64,000 nt of DNA, taken from NCBI RefSeq assembly GCF_025567095.1, contig NZ_JAOQJH010000009.1; one strand, given 5' to 3'. The stretch is from Anthropogastromicrobium aceti. Lineage in GTDB: Bacteria > Bacillota > Clostridia > Lachnospirales > Lachnospiraceae. Of the stretch, positions 27,070-34,338 are shown in pieces; the stretch's first letter is position 1, and each line of letters starts with the position of its first letter. Made by a program: the position numbers and the translations under genes. The notes beneath the pieces were generated by a model. The model searched no databases and had not been told where the DNA came from. It worked only from the letters and a program-made list of their open reading frames with translations.

Positions 27070-27143
27070 ATCACAGTTCACGGATCATGTTACGAATGCC
27101 CTTCGGGCATGCTGCAAATATTGGATATCTCGTGAACATCAAC
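27070..27143 (-). mobile_element. 74-bp internally deleted MITE copy
   Basis: The left end (ACAGTTCACGGATCATGTTACGAA, partial) aligns with the left end of the copy at 52889, and the right end (GCAAATATTGGATATCTCGTGAAC, partial) with its right end; about 120 central bases are missing, leaving a GAATGCCCTTCGGGCAT hairpin. The terminal bases have drifted (TCACAG and CATCAA) and no target duplication is seen. It lies directly before the terminator of the secreted-protein gene. Confidence 0.65.
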
Positions 27144-27148
27144 CAAAT

Positions 27149-27184
27149 ATGGCCTGTCATACCCATTTGAATATGACAGGCCAT
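27149..27184 (-). terminator. Terminator after the secreted-protein gene
   Basis: ATGGCCTGTCAT / ATGACAGGCCAT form a 12-bp perfect stem with a 12-base loop, 20 bp past the stop. The T tract on the minus strand is weak (ATTTGG). Confidence 0.6.
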
Positions 27185-27204
27185 CTTATGTACAAACTTT
27201 ATAA

Positions 27205-28521
27205 TTACTCAGCTACTGTTACAGCTGTTTCTTCTTCTTCAACTGGTTCCTGTTCAGCATAGAACATTGCAACAACATTCTTTACAACATCGCGAAGCAG
27301 TGTTGCTGTCGGTGCCTCTGTATCAGTAATGGTAACACCATCTTCCTGTGTGAAGCTGCCAGACATAGAAACTTCTTCGTTTCCATCATTTGTTGTCAGA
27401 GCAATGCTCAGTCCATTGTCAAGTAATGTCAGTGCAACATTCATATTTACTGTCTCGCCATCCGCTGTAGCAGTCATATCCATACCAAAATCATTATCCT
27501 GTGCGGTAATTGTTCCGTTTGCATTCATGATCTCAGTTCCGTCCTCTGTTACAACATAGTTAAAGGCTGTACCATCAAAGGACATATCAACCACAACAGT
27601 TGACTCACCATTTACAACAGTAACATTCTCTGTCATAGTACCATCTGCATTTACTGTAGCTGTACCGTTTATAGTAGCACCCTCATCAAGCATCTGCTGA
27701 ATCTGATCTGAAAGCTTGCTGCCATCTTCTGTCTGAAGTGGTGTTACATCAAATGAAGATACCATCTCCTCAACCAGAGAATTCATCATATCAACAATCA
27801 TTCCCTTTGCATCTTCAACAGAAACATCTGGTGAAGCCATGTTGACTCCCTCTGCTGCTGCCTGAAGATAATCATCAAATACTGTTACAAGCTGTGATGC
27901 ATCTGTTCCCTGAACCTGTGATAATAATACTGACATAGCATTATCAACTACATTCTCAACTGCCTTAACAGTGTTTACAATTGCCGGTCCGTCAAATGTA
28001 ATTGTAGTAGATCCATCTTCTGCCGTCTGAATATCAAAATTTTCTGCCAGTGCAGTAAAATCATTCATCATAGAATCTACATCAAAATCAGTCTCTGCTT
28101 CAGTCTCTAATGCTGCAAAATCAATTGCCGGAATCTCAACCCAATCCTGATCAATACCAAACATTGGAAGCATTGAGCTGATATCAGAACCTAACAATTC
28201 ACCATATGTACTTGCAATTTCAGCGACATTAATATAAAGATCACCAGAAACAACGCGAAGCACATCATTAAGACCATAGACTGTATCAGCCTCTTCTCCT
28301 GTAACAGATGCCGGAAGTGTAACATTTGCTGAAACACTAACGCCATCCTCTGCAAACTGCTCTGCAGTTACAGAAAAAAGCATAGACTCTCCATCTGCTG
28401 TAAGAGAAAACTCACCTACATATGTAGATGGTGTAAACGCTGTTTCACTTTCTGCCATTACTGGCATTGTACTTCCCGCAGCCAACGCTGCACTCATAAT
28501 TACCGCAAATTTTCTTTTCAT
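27205..28521 (-). CDS. Secreted acidic protein of unknown function
   Basis: About 438 residues from ATG 28521, just after AGGAGGACGAGGT. A classical signal peptide (KRKFAVIMSAALAAGSTMPVMAES, cleaved after VMA) lacks a lipobox Cys. The mature protein is acidic and beta-rich. It includes a repeated theme of VVNGESTVVVDMSFDGTAFNYV and MNANGTITAQDNDFGMDMTAT, resembling a lipocalin-like or LolA-like reporter sheet, and ends in EEQEPVEEEET. I do not recognise a named family. The text DLYINVAEIASTYGEL...DWVEI recalls DGKCYFGIDSIISAL...WIKD in the 33132-34061 protein, suggesting distant relation. It has its own promoter with a palindrome over the -35 box. Confidence 0.65.
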   Translation of the reverse strand: MKRKFAVIMSAALAAGSTMPVMAESETAFTPSTYVGEFSLTADGESMLFSVTAEQFAEDGVSVSANVTLPASVTGEEADTVYGLNDVLRVVSGDLYINVAEIASTYGELLGSDISSMLPMFGIDQDWVEIPAIDFAALETEAETDFDVDSMMNDFTALAENFDIQTAEDGSTTITFDGPAIVNTVKAVENVVDNAMSVLLSQVQGTDASQLVTVFDDYLQAAAEGVNMASPDVSVEDAKGMIVDMMNSLVEEMVSSFDVTPLQTEDGSKLSDQIQQMLDEGATINGTATVNADGTMTENVTVVNGESTVVVDMSFDGTAFNYVVTEDGTEIMNANGTITAQDNDFGMDMTATADGETVNMNVALTLLDNGLSIALTTNDGNEEVSMSGSFTQEDGVTITDTEAPTATLLRDVVKNVVAMFYAEQEPVEEEETAVTVAE

Positions 28522-28605
28522 ACCTCGTCCTCCTAAAATTAAAAATTTGATAACTTTGATTATCTGATTTGTTTTTCTTCCCCTTTTCATATGTGTGTCG
28601 TTTTC

Positions 28606-28635
28606 ATTATATCACATTATGAACAATTTGTTCAA
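28606..28635 (-). promoter_or_regulatory. Promoter of the secreted-protein gene with overlapping palindrome
   Basis: Minus strand TTGAAC (28635-28630), 18-base spacer, TATAAT (28611-28606). The perfect palindrome TGAACAAATTGTTCA (28620-28634) covers the -35 box and half of the spacer, where a repressor could block polymerase. It lies between two divergent transcription units. Confidence 0.65.
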
Positions 28636-28682
28636 GTAAAAAAAAGCTAATTTTATTTTTTTGGTAAATTTTTATTTTTCTC

Positions 28683-28711
28683 TTGACAACTTTACATTAT
28701 TGAAGTAAACT
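28683..28711 (+). promoter_or_regulatory. Promoter of the tryptophan transporter operon
   Basis: TTGACA (28683-28688), 17-base spacer, TAAACT (28706-28711). Transcription should begin near 28718, at the start of the T-box leader. Confidence 0.7.
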
Positions 28712-28717
28712 ACGTTC

Positions 28718-29011
28718 AAACAAGAAACCTGTGATTAAGAGTAAGTAGTCATGGTTGCGTGTTCACAGAGAGCTACTGTTGGTGGAAAGTAGCAGCACAG
28801 ATTATGATGAATGGGCTTATGAGGGCGGCCGAACGCGATTTTCGTTAGTAGCAGCCGACGGGGCGCGCAGCCCGTTATCCGTTGCGTATCGCATAGTTGT
28901 GCAGATTTTTCACATGAATGTGCGAGTTGAGTTGGATGCATTAGCATCAATATGGGTGGCACCGCAGGATTAACAGTCTTGTCCCATTAGGATTGGGATA
29001 GGGCTTTTTTT
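28718..29011 (+). promoter_or_regulatory. T-box riboswitch, tryptophan specifier TGG
   Basis: The conserved T-box TGGGTGGCACCGCAGG (28952-28967) is followed by a terminator stem CTTGTCCCA / TGGGATAGG (28978-29002) and seven T. Stem I includes the AGAGAG bulge region (28767-28772) and the specifier loop GAA-TGG-GCTTA-TGAG, with TGG at 28812-28814. The five-base gap from specifier to TGAG is identical to that in the Thr leader. It occupies most of the roughly 600-bp gene-free stretch before the transporter genes, which identifies their substrate as tryptophan or a precursor. Confidence 0.93.
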
Positions 29012-29137
29012 GTTACAAAAATTTCTTTCTCCCGATCTATCTAACTCACTAACTGATGCCTACGAATTGCTCCGTTGTTTTTAGGCTTTTGCCCCTGGCA
29101 TCCTACAAATTTTATTCATCAAAAGGAGAACACTATT

Positions 29138-30238
29138 ATGAGAAAAAATTATTTAACCTGTGCCGCACTGATTTCTGCAATGAGCATGAGCACCATTGCA
29201 TCTGCACCTGTATTTGCATCCGACAATAACGATGTCCAAACATTTAAGATTGGTATCTGCAACTATGTTGATGACGCTTCTTTAAACCAGATCGTTTCTA
29301 ATATTGAAAAGCAGCTTGAAAAAATTGAAAAAGATTCTGACGGTGCTGTTTCTTTTGAAGTCACAACAGAAAATTGTATGGCTGATGCCACTGTTCTTGA
29401 TCAGATCATTGCAAACTTCATCGCAGATGACGTGGATTTGATGGTTGGTGTTGCCACCCCTGTTGCCATGGCAATGCAGGCAGCTACCGAAGACAACGAG
29501 ATTCCTGTTGTTTTTGCAGCTGTATCTGACCCAGTTTCTACTGGACTTGTAGAGTCCATGGAAGAGCCTGGTGCAAATATTACCGGTACTTCTGACTACT
29601 TAGACACAACTGCTGTTATGGATCTTTTATTTGCTGCTGATGAAGAAGCCGATCATATCGCCCTTCTATATGATCAGGGTCAGGATTCTTCCACAACTGC
29701 AATCGAAGAAGCTAAGAAATACCTCGACGATAAGGGCGTTGATTACACAGAATACACTGGAACAACAGTTGACGAAGTTATGTTAGCAGCTGATTCTATC
29801 ATCGCAGACGGTGCTGACGCAGTCTTTACACCATCTGACAACACCATCATGACAGCTGAACTTTCCATCTATGAGGAATTAGCAGAAGCTGGCATTCCGC
29901 ATTATGCAGGTGCTGATTCTTTCGCATTAAACGGTGCTTTCTGTGGATATGGCGTTGACTATATTAATTTAGGTGTTGAGACAGCAAACATGATTAACAG
30001 CATCTTAGTTGACGGTGAAGAACCTGCAAAAACACCTGTCATGACATTTGACAATGGTATTGCAACTATCAACACCGAAGTATGCGATCAGTTAGGCTAT
30101 GACTTCGATGAAATCAGTAAGACATTTGAGCCACTCTGCACTGCTGTAAATGGCATCGAGACTGCAGAAGAATTTGAAGAAGAATCAGAAAGTGAAACTG
30201 AGACTGAAGAAGAATCTACAGAGGCTCAGGAAAAATAA
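29138..30238 (+). CDS. trpX: ABC transporter substrate-binding protein, tryptophan (TrpX-type)
   Basis: 366 residues from ATG 29138 (RBS AAGGAGAA). A signal sequence (KNYLTCAALISAMSMSTIASAPVFAS) is followed by a two-domain binding fold of the ABC_sub_bind (YtrF-like) type: FKIGICNYVDDASLNQIVSNIE, GVATPVAMAMQAATEDNEIPVVFAAVSDPVSTGLV and NITGTSDYLD. The usual lipobox is missing: the only early Cys is in YLTC, a poor match. The C-terminal 30 residues are almost pure Glu, Ser and Thr. The Trp T-box upstream supports tryptophan as ligand, in line with the predicted trpXYZ systems of Firmicutes. The gene symbol follows that prediction. Confidence 0.85.
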   Translation: MRKNYLTCAALISAMSMSTIASAPVFASDNNDVQTFKIGICNYVDDASLNQIVSNIEKQLEKIEKDSDGAVSFEVTTENCMADATVLDQIIANFIADDVDLMVGVATPVAMAMQAATEDNEIPVVFAAVSDPVSTGLVESMEEPGANITGTSDYLDTTAVMDLLFAADEEADHIALLYDQGQDSSTTAIEEAKKYLDDKGVDYTEYTGTTVDEVMLAADSIIADGADAVFTPSDNTIMTAELSIYEELAEAGIPHYAGADSFALNGAFCGYGVDYINLGVETANMINSILVDGEEPAKTPVMTFDNGIATINTEVCDQLGYDFDEISKTFEPLCTAVNGIETAEEFEEESESETETEEESTEAQEK

Positions 30239-30270
30239 ATTTTAGTAATAAAAATCAAAGGGGTTTTCTC

Positions 30271-31197
30271 GTGGATATTCAAACATTATTGTCACTGGGA
30301 CAGACTGCTCTTGAACTTGGTTTAATCTGTTCCCTTACAGTTCTTGCATTATTTTTAAGCTATTCCATGTTAAATGTCTGTGATCTTTCTACAGATGGAT
30401 GTTTTACTCTGGGCGCCGCAGTCGGCGCTCAGATTGCACTGATGGGTCATCCATTTTTAGCAATTCTTGCTGCTATGGGGGCCGGTATTCTATCTGGTTT
30501 TGTCACCGGCACATTGCAGACAAAATTTGGCATTAACAGTCTGCTTGCCGGTATTGTAGTCAATACTGGTCTTTACTCTGTCAACATTGCCGTTATGGGC
30601 GGTTCCTCTCTTTTAAATATGAACAAAACTGTGACGGTATTTACAATGATGAAAGGACTCCTCTCGGGCTCGCCGCTTGCCAGCTATTATAAACTGATTG
30701 TGGCACTGATTGCAGTTATTCTTGTCGTTGCGCTGCTGACATTGTTTCTTGGTACCCGTCTTGGTCTTGCAATCCGTGCAACTGGAAACAACCCGATTAT
30801 GGTAAAATCTTCTTCTATTAATACTGTTTTTACCACCATTGTTGGTCTTTGTGTTGCTAATGCATTTACCGGTTTGTCAGGCTGTCTGCTTGCGCAATAT
30901 CAGAAATCCGTCAATATTGACATTGGATCTGGTATGGTTACGATTGCACTTGCCTCACTGTTAATTGGTGCAACAATACTCGGACGCGGAAAAATTGTTA
31001 CACGTGCCGTTGGTGTCGTACTCGGTTCCTTCATTTTCCGCCTTGTCTACACCATCGCACTTCGTTTCCATCTTCCGGCATTCATGCTCAAGCTGGTATC
31101 TTCTATCATTGTCGTCATTGCACTGTCTTTCCCATATTTGAAGACACAGCTCCCAATGATGAAGCGCCGACTAACTCATTCAAAAAATAATAGATAA
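30271..31197 (+). CDS. trpY: ABC transporter permease, tryptophan (TrpY-type)
   Basis: 308 residues, starting at GTG 30271 after AAAGGGG. About eight to nine hydrophobic helices of the branched-chain amino acid permease type. NVCDLSTDGCFTLGAAVGAQIAL is the typical early motif, and TRLGLAIRATGNNPIMVKSSSIN is the cytoplasmic loop that contacts the ATPase. It lies 32 bp after trpX and before the ATPase in the same orientation, forming the membrane pore of the importer. Substrate inferred from the shared Trp T-box. Confidence 0.85.
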   Translation: MDIQTLLSLGQTALELGLICSLTVLALFLSYSMLNVCDLSTDGCFTLGAAVGAQIALMGHPFLAILAAMGAGILSGFVTGTLQTKFGINSLLAGIVVNTGLYSVNIAVMGGSSLLNMNKTVTVFTMMKGLLSGSPLASYYKLIVALIAVILVVALLTLFLGTRLGLAIRATGNNPIMVKSSSINTVFTTIVGLCVANAFTGLSGCLLAQYQKSVNIDIGSGMVTIALASLLIGATILGRGKIVTRAVGVVLGSFIFRLVYTIALRFHLPAFMLKLVSSIIVVIALSFPYLKTQLPMMKRRLTHSKNNR

Positions 31198-31243
31198 TTT
31201 GTACCTGACTGCAAAGCAGGCTACGGAAAGGCATTTGTAAGCT

Positions 31244-32029
31244 ATGCTTGAACTAAAAAATGTTTCGAAAACCTTTAATCCTGGCACAGTAAATGAAAAA
31301 AAAGCCCTTGATAAACTTTCTTTAAATTTAAATGAAGGCGATTTTGTTACCATCATCGGTGCAAACGGTGCTGGTAAATCTACGCTGTTTAATGCAATCT
31401 GCGGTACCTTCTACACTGATGAGGGACAGATCATTCTTGACGGTGAGGATATAACACTTCAGCCAGACTATATACGAGCAAAAAAAATCGGTCATCTGTT
31501 TCAGGATCCCATGAGCGGCACTGCTCCTGGCATGACCATTGAAGAAAATATGGCTCTCGCAGGTTCAAAAGGCGGCTGGCTCTCTCACGTAAGCAAAAAA
31601 GAAAAGGAACTGTTTCGTGAAAAGCTCCGTCCTTTGAATATGGGACTTGAAGATCGCATGCATCAGCCTGTCGGACTTCTCTCTGGCGGACAGCGTCAGG
31701 CTCTTACTCTTGTAATGGCGACCATCAACCCTCCAAAGCTGCTGCTTCTTGATGAGCATACTGCAGCTCTTGATCCTGGCACTGCCGAGAAGGTGCTAAA
31801 TCTAACCAAGTCTATTATTGCTGAGCACCATTTAACTTGCATGATGATCACACATAACATGCAGTCAGCTCTTGAACTTGGCAATCGTACCTTTATGATG
31901 AACAGCGGACACATCATTTTCGATACAGCAAATGAAGAGCGCTCAAAGCTTACCGTAAATGATCTGCTTGAGCGCTTCAAGGAAGGTGTTGGAAAGCAGC
32001 TTGACAACGACCGCATGCTGCTCTCCTGA
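31244..32029 (+). CDS. trpZ: ABC transporter ATP-binding protein, tryptophan (TrpZ-type)
   Basis: 261 residues. Walker A GANGAGKST (about 39-47), Q-loop HLFQDP, signature LLSGGQRQ, Walker B LLLLDEHTAALDP and H-loop MITHNM are all intact. It powers the importer with the two preceding genes. The start ATG 31244 lies 10 bases after TACGGAAAGGCAT, which follows a CCTGACTGCAAAGCAGG hairpin, so translation starts from an unusual site. The transcript appears to end at a hairpin within the convergent bile-salt-hydrolase-like gene. Confidence 0.87.
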   Translation: MLELKNVSKTFNPGTVNEKKALDKLSLNLNEGDFVTIIGANGAGKSTLFNAICGTFYTDEGQIILDGEDITLQPDYIRAKKIGHLFQDPMSGTAPGMTIEENMALAGSKGGWLSHVSKKEKELFREKLRPLNMGLEDRMHQPVGLLSGGQRQALTLVMATINPPKLLLLDEHTAALDPGTAEKVLNLTKSIIAEHHLTCMMITHNMQSALELGNRTFMMNSGHIIFDTANEERSKLTVNDLLERFKEGVGKQLDNDRMLLS

Positions 32030-32053
32030 TATTTAACTATTAAAAATTTATAT

Positions 32054-33034
32054 TTAGTTTTGCCATCTGATCTGCTCACCACACACAAGTGGGAAGCGGA
32101 TCAGTTTTTTTGCGTTCAAATCTTCCTTATTCATATCCACTGCTGTAATCTGATGATTCTCATATGTTGTATAATAATAAATTCCCTTTGAAGCATTACA
32201 GCAAGAGGTGTAAATAGTAATCTCATATGCACCTTCCTTAACTTCACAACATCCTCTTTGCTGATCTACAGAACCAAGGATATGGAAAAACTGGCTCACA
32301 CTCTCTGACTCCGAATCACCTGAAAGTGAATTCATCTTCACAAAAGAAACACGAACAAAACGAGATTCTGATGAAAGATCACCCGGAAGACCAAGCGCAC
32401 CCATTCCACGGCTGTAAGCCTGAAGCGGCAGCTCATTAGCTCCGCCAAATGTGTTCTTCGGCTGTTTTGCTGAAAGGCCCATATAGCGATTTAAACCAGC
32501 CAGTTGTCTGTCAAACGGCGGATTATTTGTTAAAACACCAACTGGATTGTCATAGATCTTAATGCCCTCACGTACAGACTCTAACGTAATTGCCTCATCT
32601 TGATCTGCAATAATCCAGTGAAGTGATGACACCGGCATTGATTCATGAAAAGAAATATTTGTAATGCAAATGCGTTCAAGTAGTACTCTTGCCTCTTTTA
32701 CGCTCGTGCACTGACCTAAAATCCACGGAATCAATTCAAACTGTGCCACGTTGTCTTTTCCCTCTGCCGGTTCTGTATAAAATGCATTGCCGACAAAATT
32801 AAGACCTGCCATTCCAAGACCCTTTTCATTAATCGCATCATAATACAGTGGATACTCGCCTGCCACATGTGCCATACCGATCAATGCGTACTTTGTCTGA
32901 TATGGCTTTCCGTGGCGCATCATAAATGTATAACCACGCGGTGTTATCGTTACTTCCTCTCCATAAGAACACTCATAATCAAGTGTTCTTCCCATATAAA
33001 AGTCCTTTGTCTTATAGGTTGCTGCTGTACACAT
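32054..33034 (-). CDS. Choloylglycine hydrolase family (bile salt hydrolase-like)
   Basis: 326 residues, an Ntn-hydrolase in which Cys2 becomes the N-terminal nucleophile after Met removal (MCTAATY). The other catalytic residues of bile salt hydrolases are present: R16, D19 (GRTLDY), N79 (GLNF), N171 (TNNPPFD) and R225 (ESRFVRV). It hydrolyses the amide of conjugated bile acids or, in the penicillin V acylase branch, other acylated amines; sequence alone does not decide. There is no signal peptide, as usual. RBS AAGGAGG precedes the ATG. The last 20 or so codons contain the terminator of the convergent transporter operon. Confidence 0.9.
   Translation of the reverse strand: MCTAATYKTKDFYMGRTLDYECSYGEEVTITPRGYTFMMRHGKPYQTKYALIGMAHVAGEYPLYYDAINEKGLGMAGLNFVGNAFYTEPAEGKDNVAQFELIPWILGQCTSVKEARVLLERICITNISFHESMPVSSLHWIIADQDEAITLESVREGIKIYDNPVGVLTNNPPFDRQLAGLNRYMGLSAKQPKNTFGGANELPLQAYSRGMGALGLPGDLSSESRFVRVSFVKMNSLSGDSESESVSQFFHILGSVDQQRGCCEVKEGAYEITIYTSCCNASKGIYYYTTYENHQITAVDMNKEDLNAKKLIRFPLVCGEQIRWQN
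32067..32111 (+). terminator. Transporter-operon terminator embedded in a coding region
   Basis: CTGATCTGCT / AGCGGATCAG pair around an 18-base loop and are followed by seven T (32105-32111), on the plus strand, 38 bp past the trpZ stop. The hairpin is inside the 3' coding part of the convergent bile-salt-hydrolase-like gene. Confidence 0.7.
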
Positions 33035-33131
33035 AATTTGCCTCCTTATTGCTCTTCCTAATTGTTTTTTGCTTTTTCTGTTTATTTCTATTTGTTCTGC
33101 TGCTCTTTTCTTTTGATTTTGCTCTTTTTCT

Positions 33132-34061
33132 TTATTTCTTTATGCTGTCAATAAATGGCTCTGCAAGATCCTTTAGCTGCTCTATCTGTTCATCAGTCAG
33201 CAACAGTTTCGGCGCTGTTATCGTATTTTGCTCGTCTAGTTTATTTGCCGCTGCATGTACTTCTGTCTGAAGACAATTTCCATCATCATCTGAAATGGTT
33301 ATTGTAAGAGTAAACGTATAGTTATCTTCTTTGTCTACAAAAAATGACAGCTTAGCATCTGCCTGCTTTGGCTGGATTCCTACAAGCTGTGCAAAATAAT
33401 CAGCATCGATTGTAAACTCGGACGCTCCATCATTCTTGCCACTCACCTTTACGGCTGACCAAAGCTTTGGATCAAATAAATGATCTGGTTCAGCTAAAAA
33501 CAGCACTGCATCCATTCCACCTGGCATTTTTAACTGATTCTCGACTGTTACGCCTGTAAGATCGTATACCAAGCTAGTAAACTGCTCTAGTGTAACACAA
33601 TGATCTTTAATCCATCCATTGTATGCTACTTTTAATAGAAAATTTTTGTCAATCTCATCACCTGCAAGTGCAGATATAATTGAGTCTATCCCAAAATAAC
33701 ATTTTCCATCCACCAGATAAAACGTCGTTAATGCAGTCTGCTTATCTGTTATATTTTCCTTTAGCTGCAATTTTAAATTTTTTTGTGCACTATCACCTGT
33801 TGCGGTAAATTTTGCCGTAAGAGAATCGGTATTTAAAAGTTCCTGCGCAAGATCTGTTACTGGCTTTAGCTGATCTGATGGTTCAAATGTCATCGCGCAA
33901 TCCGCTGTAATCTCATAGCCATTTCCTGCCACCAGCTTTTGCAGTGTCTCGATGGTCTGTCCTGCATTCATAATAAAATGCATATAGAAGATGATCGCTC
34001 CAATCAAAAAAGCTGCCAGAACAAGTCCCACTGCAAGCACTGCTTTTTTTCTTTTGCTCAT
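33132..34061 (-). CDS. Membrane-anchored external protein of unknown function
   Basis: About 309 residues from ATG 34061 (AAAGGAAGTGGG in front). Lys/Arg-rich start, one helix (KAVLAVGLVLAAFLIGAIIFYMHFIM), and an external domain of about 280 residues. The domain alternates beta-strand runs such as LTAKFTATGDSAQKNLKLQLKE, QTALTTFYLVDGKCYFGID and YTFTLTITISDDDGN, with no catalytic motif. The arrangement of a modelled sheet followed by 'protein in, read-out' strands resembles the secreted protein at 27205-28521. No named family recognised. It is downstream of no clear operon; the terminator of the GGGtGRT gene separates it from that unit. Confidence 0.6.
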   Translation of the reverse strand: MSKRKKAVLAVGLVLAAFLIGAIIFYMHFIMNAGQTIETLQKLVAGNGYEITADCAMTFEPSDQLKPVTDLAQELLNTDSLTAKFTATGDSAQKNLKLQLKENITDKQTALTTFYLVDGKCYFGIDSIISALAGDEIDKNFLLKVAYNGWIKDHCVTLEQFTSLVYDLTGVTVENQLKMPGGMDAVLFLAEPDHLFDPKLWSAVKVSGKNDGASEFTIDADYFAQLVGIQPKQADAKLSFFVDKEDNYTFTLTITISDDDGNCLQTEVHAAANKLDEQNTITAPKLLLTDEQIEQLKDLAEPFIDSIKK

Positions 34062-34218
34062 ATACCCACTTCCTTTCAACCAGCTTGCAGGACTTTAGTC
34101 CTTTACAAAAATTATAAAGCCTTTGATCTTTTCTGTAAACGGACAAAATGACTCTTTTGTAAGGCTATTAAAAATTAGGGAGATTTTTTCTCTCCCCTAT
34201 CATTCGAGTAAGCAAGCA

Positions 34219-34256
34219 CAAAAATAAGGCGTATACCTTATTCAGATATACGCCTT
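34219..34256 (-). terminator. Terminator after the GGGtGRT gene
   Basis: AAGGCGTATA / TATACGCCTT (10 bp, 11-base loop) followed on the minus strand by ATTTTTG, 80 bp past the stop. A second small hairpin (GGGAGA / TCTCCC, 34178-34196) lies beyond it. Confidence 0.75.
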
Positions 34257-34338
34257 TTCGGTGTACTAACGGTGTACTAACCGACCGTTATTTGACCACG
34301 TTTTGTTGTTTTCTTTGGTTCCGATTTTCCTTGAAAAA

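Noticed and set aside
28735..28973. Small frames on both strands within the Trp T-box leader
   Set aside because: They follow conserved structured RNA, not protein constraint; no ribosome binding sites.
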